Source: an uncultured Fluviicola sp. | GTDB taxonomy: Bacteria; Bacteroidota; Bacteroidia; Flavobacteriales_D; Crocinitomicaceae | DNA: 60,668 nt | Assembly: GCF_902168135.1 (NCBI RefSeq) | Contig: NZ_CABHOL010000046.1 | Span: 1-60,668, forward strand | Direction: 5' to 3' | In this document: positions 52,954-60,668 of the stretch, in pieces | How positions within the stretch are numbered: the stretch's first letter is position 1 | Layout of the letters: each line of letters opens with the position of its first letter | Translations under genes and position numbers: made by a program | The notes under the pieces: generated by a model | Told to the model about the DNA's origin: nothing | Databases searched by the model: none | Seen by the model: the letters and a program-made list of their open reading frames with translations, nothing else

Positions 52954-54993
52954 ATGAGTAATCAACAAATAGCTTTATTTGACAGACAACTTGTTAAAGA
53001 TGCTTTCAAAGAGTCTTTCATCAAGTTCAAACCACAGATTATGTGGAAAAACCCGGTCATGTTCACTGTAGAGATTGGAACAGCTGTCATGCTTGCAGTT
53101 TGCATTTCCATTCTTGCCGGAGCACAAAACCAGGGAAGTTTCGGTTACAACATTACCATCTTTCTGATCCTTTTCGCCACTTTGTTGTTTGCTAATTTTG
53201 CAGAAGCACTGGCAGAAGCACGCGGAAAAGCACAGGCAGACAGCCTGAGAAAAACCAGGGAAGAAACTCCGGCAAAACAACTATTGGAAAACGGTGAAAT
53301 TCGTTCGGTCAATTCCTCCGCCCTGCGCAAAGGAGATATTTTCATCTGCGAAACAGAAGATACCATCCCAACCGACGGAGAAATCATTGAAGGAATTGCA
53401 ACAATCGATGAAAGCGCCATTACCGGTGAATCTGCACCGGTTATTCGGGAGGCCGGCGGAGATAAGAGCAGTGTAACCGGCGGAACAAAGGTTTTATCGG
53501 ATAAGATCAAAGTGGTAGTGACCACAGAACCGGGTGAAAGCTTCCTGGATAAAATGATTGCTTTGGTAGAAGGTGCAAGCCGTCAGAAAACGCCCAATGA
53601 AATTGCACTGACAATTCTGCTTGCGGCTTTTACACTCATTTTTATCATTGTATGTGTTACTTTAAAACCATTCGCCGATTACGCTAACACACCGATAACA
53701 ATCGCTGCATTCATCTCTCTGTTTGTCTGCCTGATCCCAACCACAATCGGCGGATTGCTTTCTGCCATAGGGATTGCCGGAATGGACCGTGCACTGCGGG
53801 CTAATGTTGTAACCAAATCCGGAAAAGCGGTAGAAACTGCCGGTGATATAGACGTTCTGCTGCTTGATAAAACCGGTACTATTACCATCGGGAATCGCAA
53901 GGCAACGGCTTTTCATCCTTCCAATGACCGGGACAAGAAATACCTGATCAAATGTGCTGTTTTGTCTTCCTTGAAAGATGATACGCCGGAAGGGAAATCC
54001 ATTCTTGAACTGGCTCAGCAATTGGGTACAGATGTAGAAACGCTCCGCAAAAGTGCATTTTCTGCAACATTTATCCGATTCACTGCAGAAACCCGGAGCT
54101 CCGGAATACAATTAGAAGGAACCACGATTCGCAAAGGTGCTTTCGATGCTATTCGAAACATCGTAGAATCCGCAGGAAATATCTTTCCCAATGAGACTAT
54201 CACAGCCGTTACAACGATTTCCAGTAACGGTGGAACTCCCCTTGTTGTTTGTGAGAATAACCAGGTAATCGGAGTAGTTGAATTACAGGACATTATCAAA
54301 CCAGGAATCCTGGAGCGTTTTGAAAGACTTCGTAAAATGGGAGTTAAGACGGTGATGGTAACAGGAGACAATCCGTTGACTGCCAGATTCATTGCCGAAA
54401 AAGCAGGTGTAGATGATTTTATCGCAGAAGCCAAGCCGGAAGACAAAATGACTTACATCAAGAAAGAACAAGAAAGCGGGAAACTGGTTGCCATGATGGG
54501 AGACGGTACCAATGACGCTCCGGCATTGGCTCAGGCAGATGTGGGTGTAGCAATGAATAGCGGTACCCAGGCTGCCAAAGAAGCCGGGAACATGGTGGAT
54601 TTAGACAATGATCCAACAAAACTGATCGAAATCGTTGAAATTGGAAAACAGCTGCTGATGACACGTGGAACTTTGACGACTTTCTCTATTGCAAACGATA
54701 TCGCAAAATATTTTGCAATAATTCCTGCCTTGTTTATCGTGTCTATTCCATCGTTAGAGGGATTAAATATCATGCACCTCCACAGTCCGGAAAGTGCTAT
54801 TCTTTCTGCTGTAATCTTTAATGCATTAATCATTCCGGCATTGATTCCACTGGCTTTGAAAGGAGTTGCGTATAAACCAATAGGAGCCAGCGCCATTCTT
54901 CGCCGCAACTTGTTGATCTACGGGCTCGGAGGGGTTGTCATTCCTTTTGTCGGGATCAAATTACTCGATTTATTCATCTCACTCTTCATTTAA
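52954..54993 (+). CDS. kdpB: K+-transporting P-type ATPase subunit KdpB
   Basis: KdpB is the catalytic P-type ATPase of 679 residues. The actuator motif TGES ([11 protein letters not shown], about residue 155), the phosphorylation motif DKTGTIT (Asp about 305), the nucleotide-binding segment with [12 protein letters not shown], and the hinge motif [29 protein letters not shown] are all intact. The TGES serine is the site whose phosphorylation shuts the E. coli pump. The next gene starts 12 bp after its stop. Confidence 0.97.
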   Translation: MSNQQIALFDRQLVKDAFKESFIKFKPQIMWKNPVMFTVEIGTAVMLAVCISILAGAQNQGSFGYNITIFLILFATLLFANFAEALAEARGKAQADSLRKTREETPAKQLLENGEIRSVNSSALRKGDIFICETEDTIPTDGEIIEGIATIDESAITGESAPVIREAGGDKSSVTGGTKVLSDKIKVVVTTEPGESFLDKMIALVEGASRQKTPNEIALTILLAAFTLIFIIVCVTLKPFADYANTPITIAAFISLFVCLIPTTIGGLLSAIGIAGMDRALRANVVTKSGKAVETAGDIDVLLLDKTGTITIGNRKATAFHPSNDRDKKYLIKCAVLSSLKDDTPEGKSILELAQQLGTDVETLRKSAFSATFIRFTAETRSSGIQLEGTTIRKGAFDAIRNIVESAGNIFPNETITAVTTISSNGGTPLVVCENNQVIGVVELQDIIKPGILERFERLRKMGVKTVMVTGDNPLTARFIAEKAGVDDFIAEAKPEDKMTYIKKEQESGKLVAMMGDGTNDAPALAQADVGVAMNSGTQAAKEAGNMVDLDNDPTKLIEIVEIGKQLLMTRGTLTTFSIANDIAKYFAIIPALFIVSIPSLEGLNIMHLHSPESAILSAVIFNALIIPALIPLALKGVAYKPIGASAILRRNLLIYGLGGVVIPFVGIKLLDLFISLFI

Positions 54994-55005
54994 AAAATAG
55001 AAATC

Positions 55006-55581
55006 ATGATAAAGAAAATAATCTCTGTTAACATTTTTACTTTCGGGTGTATGATCCTGCTTTCCGTTGCCTACCCGCTCCTCATTTCAGGAATCGGGAA
55101 ACTAACTCCAGGCCAGGGAAAAGGCAGAACTGTTTCTTATAAAGGAAAAACCGTTGGATTCACGCAGGAAGGACAGCAATTTACTGATAACCGGTATTTC
55201 TGGGGAAGACCATCTGCTGTTGGTTATAATGGTTCAGGAAGCGGTGGCAGTAATAAAGGTCCTTCAAACCCGGTATATCTGGAGGAAGTTGAAAAGCGTA
55301 TTGACACATTCCTAATCTGTCATCCGTACCTGGAACGAAAAGAGGTGCCTGCGGAAATGGTTACAGCTTCCGGAAGTGGTCTGGACCCGCATATTTCTCA
55401 AAAAGCAGCGGAAGTGCAGATCAAACGAGTAGCCCGGGCAAGAGGATTGGACGAACAGGAAGTTCGGTCACTGGTCAAAAAACACATGGAACCTCCTCTT
55501 CTAAACGTCTTCGGGCCACAAAAAATCAATGTCCTGGAGCTAAACCTGGCATTGGAAAAGCATCAAACGAATAACCAATAA
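55006..55581 (+). CDS. kdpC: K+-transporting ATPase subunit KdpC
   Basis: KdpC is a 191-residue subunit with one N-terminal transmembrane helix (about 8-25) and a periplasmic domain that stabilises the pump. Typical family motifs are FWGRPSAVGYNGSGSGGSNKGPSNP (about 65-89), SGSGLDPHIS (about 121-130) and the RGL-type helix that follows it. Confidence 0.95.
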   Translation: MIKKIISVNIFTFGCMILLSVAYPLLISGIGKLTPGQGKGRTVSYKGKTVGFTQEGQQFTDNRYFWGRPSAVGYNGSGSGGSNKGPSNPVYLEEVEKRIDTFLICHPYLERKEVPAEMVTASGSGLDPHISQKAAEVQIKRVARARGLDEQEVRSLVKKHMEPPLLNVFGPQKINVLELNLALEKHQTNNQ

Positions 55582-55673
55582 AATTTCACCTATTAAACAC
55601 TCTCGAAGCAGAGGAGTTGTACAATTTCAGTAAAATAATCCAAGAAAACGGATACCACAAATAATAAAACAAA

Positions 55674-57032
55674 ATGAAAAAAATCACTACGTGTATTGCG
55701 GTTGCAATCAGTTTACAACTTGCTGCACAGCAAAATGAAACAGCAGAAAAAATTCCCTTCGACGGGATCGACATGACCTGGCATAATGGTGGAGATCGTC
55801 GGGATTCCGCTATCTGGACAAGTAAATATTTCACTCCGGTTATCATGATTGACGTGAATTACAATTATTCATTCAATAACCCGATTGATAACACTGTTGT
55901 AGGTTCTACAGCTATGGCCCGTCACAATGAAGTTCAGTTATCATCTGCAAATTTGGGCGCGGATTTTAATTATAAGGGTGCTCGTGGACGCATCGTTACC
56001 CAATTTGGCACAAGATCAACGGTTGTTCCAAGAAATGATTACAGCCCTTACAAAGGACAGTATGAATTGGCGAATGTCTACCGTTATTTGAGTGAAGCTT
56101 ACGCAGGTTATCATTTTAAAAAATGGTACGGAATTAATGTGGATGCGGGGATGTTCATGTCTTACATCGGATTGAACTCTTACTACCAGAATGAGAACTG
56201 GGAATACCAGGCTTCTTTTACCTCAGACAACACACCGTGGTTCTTTAATGGATTGAGAGTTCAAATCCACCCGTCAAAAACACTGAAGATCGAGCCGTGG
56301 CTAATCAACGGCTGGCAGAGTTATGGAAAATTCAATGCCATGCCAGGATTCGGAGCAAATATTACCTGGATTCCTAACAGCAGCGTGAAGCTTTTGACCA
56401 ATGATTATTACGGAACTGATGCAGCAGGATTGAAAGACCGTAAGCGTTTCCATTCCGACAATAGTTTATTAGTAAGGTACTACAACAGACCGGAATCAAA
56501 AGGAATCAGCCGCATGGCGTTCTCTCTGACCGGTGATTTTGGTTTCGAAAAAGGAGGCGGTGTAAACGGATTGAAAAACGGAGACAGTATTGAAGGACCA
56601 GCTCAGTACTTTGCCAGTCTCATGTTCTACAACAGAATCTGGTTCGGAAAGAATAAATTTGCATGGACAATCGGTGGTGGTGTTATGACAAACCCGGGGC
56701 GATACCTGGTACTTTACCCGACCGGACAAGCAAGTCCGCTTCCTAATCCAAACGATCCTACCCAAACTGCAGGAGCATATCCTTTCAGCGCGAATCCCGG
56801 AGATCAGTTCAAAGGCTGGGACATTTCAACCAATTTCGACTGGATGCCAAATCAGAGTATTACATTCCGCGCAGAGTTGATTCATCGTCAGTCGAGTGTT
56901 CCTTACTTTGCCGGGCACGGAGGTGTAACCTCTCCAACAGGTTACACCACTACACCGCTTCCTTCAGACTGGAGACCTGATCTTGTAAAATCAGAGACTC
57001 GACTGGTATTTGCTATCCTGTTCAGAATCTAA
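55674..57032 (+). CDS. outer-membrane beta-barrel porin in the kdp operon
   Basis: This 452-residue exported protein has a signal peptide at 1-19 (ITTCIAVAISLQLAAQ) and a mature part of alternating hydrophobic/polar beta strands with many aromatic and Gly residues. It ends in a strand with ETRLVFAILFRI. The shape is that of a Bacteroidota porin of about 16-18 strands. It sits between kdpC (92 bp gap) and the KdpD gene, so it may help K+ cross the outer membrane. The channel role is inferred from the barrel shape and the neighbours. Confidence 0.78.
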   Translation: MKKITTCIAVAISLQLAAQQNETAEKIPFDGIDMTWHNGGDRRDSAIWTSKYFTPVIMIDVNYNYSFNNPIDNTVVGSTAMARHNEVQLSSANLGADFNYKGARGRIVTQFGTRSTVVPRNDYSPYKGQYELANVYRYLSEAYAGYHFKKWYGINVDAGMFMSYIGLNSYYQNENWEYQASFTSDNTPWFFNGLRVQIHPSKTLKIEPWLINGWQSYGKFNAMPGFGANITWIPNSSVKLLTNDYYGTDAAGLKDRKRFHSDNSLLVRYYNRPESKGISRMAFSLTGDFGFEKGGGVNGLKNGDSIEGPAQYFASLMFYNRIWFGKNKFAWTIGGGVMTNPGRYLVLYPTGQASPLPNPNDPTQTAGAYPFSANPGDQFKGWDISTNFDWMPNQSITFRAELIHRQSSVPYFAGHGGVTSPTGYTTTPLPSDWRPDLVKSETRLVFAILFRI

Positions 57033-57105
57033 ACGAAAGTAGGTTATTATTGGTTTAAACAGTCGTATCTTTCCGGTGCGGCTGTTTTGAAGTTTACACT
57101 CGGTC

Positions 57106-58230
57106 ATGACAGAAAAGGAAAACAATGTAAAGCACTTTTTAGAGCTCATCCAGCGTTCCCGACGAGGAAAGTTCAAAGTATACATCGGTATGAGTGCCGG
57201 AGTCGGTAAAACATACCGTATGCTCCAGGAAGCACATTCCCTGCTACGAAATGGAATTGATGTAAAAATCGGTTACATTGAAACCCACGGACGTGAGGAA
57301 ACAGAGGAATTGGTAATTGGACTGCCTATTATCCCGAGAAAACAACTCTTTTATAAAGGCAAGAATCTCGAAGAAATGGATTTACAGGCAATTATCAACC
57401 TTCGTCCGGAGGTGGTAATTGTGGATGAATTGGCCCACACCAATATCGAAGGTTCCAAAAACGAAAAGCGCTGGCAGGACATCCTGGACATTCTGGAAGC
57501 AGGAATCAATGTTATCAGTGCCGTAAATATCCAGCACATTGAAAGTCTGAACGGAGAAATCAAGCAAATTACCGGCATTGAAGTTTCCGAGAGAATTCCT
57601 GACAGCGTATTGCAGCTCGCTGATGAGGTCGTAAATATAGATCTGACTTCCGACGAACTGGTAAACCGCTTAAAAGAGGGAAAAATATACACGGCAGATA
57701 AAATACAGCGGGCACTCACCCATTTCTTTAAGTCGGAAAACATTCTGCAGTTAAGAGAATTAGCCTTAAAAGAGGTTGCCAGCCAGGTTGAGCGTAAAGT
57801 AGAAGCCGAAATTGCCCACGATGTCTCATTCAGACATGAGAAACTACTGGCCTGTATCAGCAGCAACGAAAAAACAGCAAAAAAAGTAATCCGGAAAACA
57901 GCGCGTCTTGCGAATTATTATCACAGCAAATGGTTTGTATTATACGTTCAAATACCATCTGAAAGCAATGACCGCATACCTTTGGACAAACAACGTCATT
58001 TAATTAATAATTTCAAGCTAGCTACTGAATTGGGAGCACAAGTTATCCGACTCGAAGAACAAAATGTCACAGATGCCATTATGAAAGTTGCTGAAGAAAA
58101 AAAGATAACAACACTTTGTATCGGGAAACCCCATTTCAGTTTATTTAAAGTCATCATGGCAACCTCTGTTTTTAACAAATTACTCAATAAATTAGCCGAA
58201 ACGGATATAGATTTAATTATTCTTTCCTGA
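57106..58230 (+). CDS. kdpD: stand-alone KdpD input module (KdpD + USP domains)
   Basis: This 374-residue cytosolic protein equals the N-terminal half of KdpD, the K+/turgor sensor. The KdpD domain (about 20-230) carries Walker A GMSAGVGKT (residues 28-36) and Walker B VVIVDELAHTN. A universal-stress-protein-like domain follows (about 245-374, with LACISSNEKTAKKVIRKTARLA). The four-helix membrane domain, GAF and histidine kinase of classic KdpD are absent. A separate kinase gene starts 3 bp later, so this is a split sensor. Confidence 0.93.
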   Translation: MTEKENNVKHFLELIQRSRRGKFKVYIGMSAGVGKTYRMLQEAHSLLRNGIDVKIGYIETHGREETEELVIGLPIIPRKQLFYKGKNLEEMDLQAIINLRPEVVIVDELAHTNIEGSKNEKRWQDILDILEAGINVISAVNIQHIESLNGEIKQITGIEVSERIPDSVLQLADEVVNIDLTSDELVNRLKEGKIYTADKIQRALTHFFKSENILQLRELALKEVASQVERKVEAEIAHDVSFRHEKLLACISSNEKTAKKVIRKTARLANYYHSKWFVLYVQIPSESNDRIPLDKQRHLINNFKLATELGAQVIRLEEQNVTDAIMKVAEEKKITTLCIGKPHFSLFKVIMATSVFNKLLNKLAETDIDLIILS

Positions 58231-58233
58231 ATT

Positions 58234-59961
58234 ATGAAAATTAAAACAAAACTCACGCTTGGAGTCGGACTTCTCTTTCTATTGATCATCCTGTTATCAC
58301 TAGTTTCAGGCGGTTATATCCTAATGCTGAAAGCTGATACCAATAACATTTTGAAAGCCAACTACAACAGTTTGAACTATTCTCGCAAGATGTTACTATC
58401 ACTTGACGAAGAAACGGAAGATAAAACTGCGGAAAAACGTTTCAGAACGAATCTCCGGCTTCAGAACAAAAACATCACCGAACCCGGTGAAAATGAACTT
58501 ACCCAGCGTTTAAACGATCATGTAGCCGAAATGAATAACACCAGTAAAAACAGGGAACATTTCCGCAAATTAATCCGACAGGATATTCTGCAGATCATGC
58601 AGTTAAACATGACTGCTATCCAGCGAAAAAGCCAGCTTGCAGATCAATCATCCAATGATGCACTATTCTGGATCTTTTTAACCGGAAGTTCCTGTTTCAT
58701 CATTGCTTTCGTATTACTGGTTCAGCTACCCAAAAACATCGCAAAACCAATAAAAGAGCTCACGAATAGTATCCGTCAGATTGCTTCCAGAAACTACAAG
58801 CAACGAGTAGCTTTTGAAGGGCACAGTGAATTCGGAGATCTTGCGAAATCGTTCAACAGCATGGCAGAGAAGCTGGATGAATACAACAGCACGCAACTGG
58901 CAGAAGTATTGAATGAAAAGAAGCGGATCGAAACCCTTATCAATAATATGAATGATCCGGTGATCGGTTTGGATGAACAAGGAAAGATCATGTTTGTAAA
59001 CAACGAAGCGATTCACATCCTTAATCTTTCCAAATCCGAGTTAATGGGAGCTGCTGCAAAAGAACTTGCATTATCCAACGATTTGATGCGCACATTACTT
59101 CGTGATCTTCCGACGGAAACAAGTCCTCAAAAAACAGCCAATGCTATCACGATACTCAACAATGGTAAAGAACAATATTTCGAAAAAGAACTGATCACAA
59201 TTGCTACAACACATACTGAAGAAAGTGAGCAGCAGTCAATCGGAAACGTCATCATACTCCGAAATGTAACGTCATTTAAAGAACTGGAATTCGCCAAAAC
59301 GAATTTCATGGCTACCATTTCGCATGAATTGAAAACACCTATTTCTTCTATTAAAATGAGTCTTCAATTACTGGAGAGAAAAGATGTAGGAGCCGTTAAC
59401 GAAGAACAAATGAACTTAATCAATAGCATCCGTGAAGACAACGAACGCCTATTAAAAATAACGGGGGAATTACTGAACCTTACTCAACTAGAGACCGGGA
59501 ACATCAAATTATACATGCAGTCTTCGGATCCGTATCAAATAATTAATTATGCTGTCGAAGCAGTAAAGAAAGAAGCTGAACACTTTGGAGTACGAATACA
59601 AATCCTCACAGAGAAAAATCTTCCGAATCTATCCGCTGACACAGATAAAACACAATGGGTTTTAATCAATTTACTGGTCAATGCCATTCATTATTCACCT
59701 GCAGGAGAAACGGTCACGATTTCCTTAAAAGAATCCGGGAGCCAGCTGCGATTTGAAATAAAAGATCAGGGAGACGGTATAGCTGATGAATACACCTCAC
59801 GCATTTTTGACCGGTATTTCCAGGTTCCGGGGATCAGCAAACCCGGTACAGGTCTTGGACTTGCCATTTGCAAAGAGTTTATAGAAGCTCAGGGAGGAAC
59901 AATTGGTGTTGAAAGCAGTTGTGGTCAAGGAAGTACTTTCTTTTTCGTACTAGACCTCTAG
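58234..59961 (+). CDS. HAMP/PAS sensor histidine kinase of the Kdp system
   Basis: This is a 575-residue membrane kinase. Transmembrane helices at about 7-30 and 145-165 enclose a periplasmic helical sensor region. A HAMP domain (about 166-218), a PAS domain (about 230-345, PVIGLDEQGKIMFVNNEA), a HisKA domain with phospho-acceptor His364 (ISHELKTPISSIK), and an HATPase_c domain (about 450-572; VLINLLVNAIHYSP, GTGLGLAICKEF) follow. It starts 3 bp after the KdpD module and, with the upstream NtrC-type regulator, completes the signalling pair; the response regulator gene is at the other end of the block. The pairing is inferred from position. Confidence 0.92.
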   Translation: MKIKTKLTLGVGLLFLLIILLSLVSGGYILMLKADTNNILKANYNSLNYSRKMLLSLDEETEDKTAEKRFRTNLRLQNKNITEPGENELTQRLNDHVAEMNNTSKNREHFRKLIRQDILQIMQLNMTAIQRKSQLADQSSNDALFWIFLTGSSCFIIAFVLLVQLPKNIAKPIKELTNSIRQIASRNYKQRVAFEGHSEFGDLAKSFNSMAEKLDEYNSTQLAEVLNEKKRIETLINNMNDPVIGLDEQGKIMFVNNEAIHILNLSKSELMGAAAKELALSNDLMRTLLRDLPTETSPQKTANAITILNNGKEQYFEKELITIATTHTEESEQQSIGNVIILRNVTSFKELEFAKTNFMATISHELKTPISSIKMSLQLLERKDVGAVNEEQMNLINSIREDNERLLKITGELLNLTQLETGNIKLYMQSSDPYQIINYAVEAVKKEAEHFGVRIQILTEKNLPNLSADTDKTQWVLINLLVNAIHYSPAGETVTISLKESGSQLRFEIKDQGDGIADEYTSRIFDRYFQVPGISKPGTGLGLAICKEFIEAQGGTIGVESSCGQGSTFFFVLDL

Positions 59962-59984
59962 ATTAATTACGAATTCATTAGATA

Positions 59985-60054
59985 AACCGAAAAGAATAAA
60001 AGGGCGCGGAGTTTGGTATTTTATTTTCTCTGTGCACTTGCATTCTTTTCGGTT
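59985..60054. terminator. long inverted repeat downstream of the kinase gene
   Basis: AACCGAAAAGAAT (59985-59997) is the perfect complement of ATTCTTTTCGGTT (60042-60054), with a 44-base loop and a following A run. It lies between the convergent ends of the kinase gene and the GNAT fragment, so it may be a bidirectional terminator, or a repeat. Confidence 0.5.
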
Positions 60055-60063
60055 AAAAAAACA

Positions 60064-60411
60064 CTAAGCCCGCATAAGTTTAACATTTGCCCATAATTGA
60101 GGGGTCAGCTCGTACGTGATATACGGGTACTTTTTTCCTTTGATTTCCTTCATGAAGTGTTCCTTTTCCACTACTCCAAACCTGGAAGTCCCTATCTGAG
60201 AACGGATGTTTTGTTCTGCAATTTCAAAAATAATTTTGTCAACGAACTGAAATGCATAATCCAACACCAATTCTTTGATAGCAAAATTATAGCTTCCTCC
60301 CCAATGGGCGCGGTCTAAGAAAGTCCCTCCGATCTTAACGGAAGCATTATTCTCATCATAATCATAATAACGGGTACTCCCAAAAATCTTATTTGTTCCT
60401 TCTCCCCAGCT
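60064..60411 (-). pseudogene. GNAT acetyltransferase, 5' end lost at assembly junction
   Basis: The open minus-strand frame from about 60411 to 60064 encodes a C-terminal piece of about 115 residues of a RimJ/RimL-type acetyltransferase. Typical segments are WGEGTNKIFGSTRYYDYDEN, IGGTFLDRAHWGG, EIAEQNIRSQIG, and KGKKYPYITYELT. Beyond the SWGEG segment the frame meets a stop (60424-60426) and the sequence becomes plant-like. The N-terminal half of the gene is absent, so the loss follows from the junction and not from decay. Confidence 0.8.
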
Positions 60412-60668
60412 AACTTGTGTAAGTTAAATTTTGATGGTTCAAAACTTAATAATGGTAATGCTTCTTTAGGCTTTGTGATTAGAAATAGTGGAGGTGATGT
60501 CTTGTTGGCTGGCGCCAAAGCTCTAGGTCCGAATATTTCTATTATCCAAGCCGAGGCTTGGGCTATGAAAGAACGAATTAGGGGAGCTCTCTCGCGTAGT
60601 ATCTCGATCTCATCCTATCATTGAAGGAGACAATTTAGGAGTTATCATATCTATGCATAACTCTTGGC
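60411..60668 (+). mobile_element. plant non-LTR retrotransposon RNase H-like fragment (frameshifted)
   Basis: The plus-strand frame from 60415 reads LCKLNFDGSKLNNG, GFVIRNSGGDVLLAGAKALG and IIQAEAWAMKERIRGALS, which is the plant-specific RNase H-like (RVT_3) domain typical of LINE-derived sequences. After a net one-base shift near 60600 the next frame continues SHPIIEGDNLGVIISMHNSW to the window end. The three acidic catalytic positions are seen (FDG, QAEA, EGD), on two frames. No bacterial gene fits. Confidence 0.85.

Noticed and set aside
1-60410. The bacterial 60 kb as a natural insertion in a plant nuclear genome
   Set aside because: Genes are intact, densely packed and have bacterial promoters and terminators; no decay, introns or plant DNA is found before 60.4 kb. 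Contamination or chimeric assembly is simpler.
60315-60518. Minus-strand 67-residue frame over the right end
   Set aside because: It runs across the bacterial-plant junction in a frame different from the GNAT protein, so it is an artefact of the chimera.
1-60668. tRNA, rRNA and riboswitch genes
   Set aside because: I looked in all intergenic stretches for cloverleaf-like or known leader patterns and found only terminators and palindromes; a covariance-model search could still find a small RNA.

Overview
The window reads as one contig-sized piece of a Bacteroidota chromosome, most likely Flavobacteriales and possibly close to Fluviicola/Crocinitomicaceae. The last ~255 bp (about 60,410 to the end) look like plant retroelement DNA. 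The bacterial assignment rests on TAnnTTTG-type promoter motifs with no clear Shine-Dalgarno sequences, and on the gene families present: a Y_Y_Y/propeller sensor with a SpoIIE-type phosphatase, a DUF4199 protein, an SpmA-SpmB fusion, an asparagine/glutamine-rich Rho, a BlaB/IND-like class B1 metallo-beta-lactamase, and Bacteroidota-style Kdp wiring. Genus is an inference. I found no rRNA, tRNA, CRISPR array, insertion sequence or prophage.

Layout. 1-7.5 kb: a 5'-truncated MutS-like ATPase overlapping a secreted esterase, pckA, a small membrane protein, then metallo-beta-lactamase, Crp/Fnr regulator and AhpD-like protein, and an ECF sigma factor on the other strand. 7.7-16.7 kb: uvrA, a tiny lipoprotein, a dicarboxylate/amino-acid symporter, rho, a DUF4199 protein and mpl. 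16.8-22.2 kb: one gene for a 1792-residue secreted protein with about 18 TPR-like units. 22.3-29.3 kb: an FAD oxidoreductase, a DUF2231-like protein, an orphan GAD-like/DUF1851 (Tdi1-type) gene, tatA, efp, an alpha/beta hydrolase, and a polyamine pair (fused AdoMet decarboxylase-spermidine synthase plus ureohydrolase). 29.4-41.1 kb: the sensor-phosphatase and a membrane partner, an NlpC/P60 peptidase, a C-terminal processing protease with a DUF1573 lipoprotein, and a forward cluster from a YrdC/Sua5 protein to a small lipoprotein. 41.1-49.1 kb: reverse-strand genes including a tight cluster of TPR protein, phosphosulfolactate synthase (ComA), WD40 protein, site-2 protease, Smr protein and membrane protein. 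49.3-60.0 kb: a complete Kdp potassium system.

How the parts work together. The Kdp block is the clearest system. An NtrC-type sigma-54-dependent response regulator, not KdpE, precedes a 92-residue protein, a 27-residue membrane peptide, KdpF, KdpA, KdpB and KdpC, an outer-membrane beta-barrel, a stand-alone KdpD input module and a separate HAMP/PAS histidine kinase. The fused spermidine enzyme and the ureohydrolase overlap and form a polyamine operon. The metallo-beta-lactamase lies 4 bp before a Crp/Fnr gene.

The most unusual sequence-level signal is a family of six near-perfect intergenic palindromes (30-42 bp) between 15.3 and 36.6 kb. All carry GTAGGGG.../...CCCCTAC, but they combine two different cores with several different self-complementary outer arms. 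All six lie just past the 3' end of at least one gene. The second key signal is the bacterial-plant junction near 60,410, which cuts a GNAT acetyltransferase gene and most simply means a chimeric or contaminated assembly.
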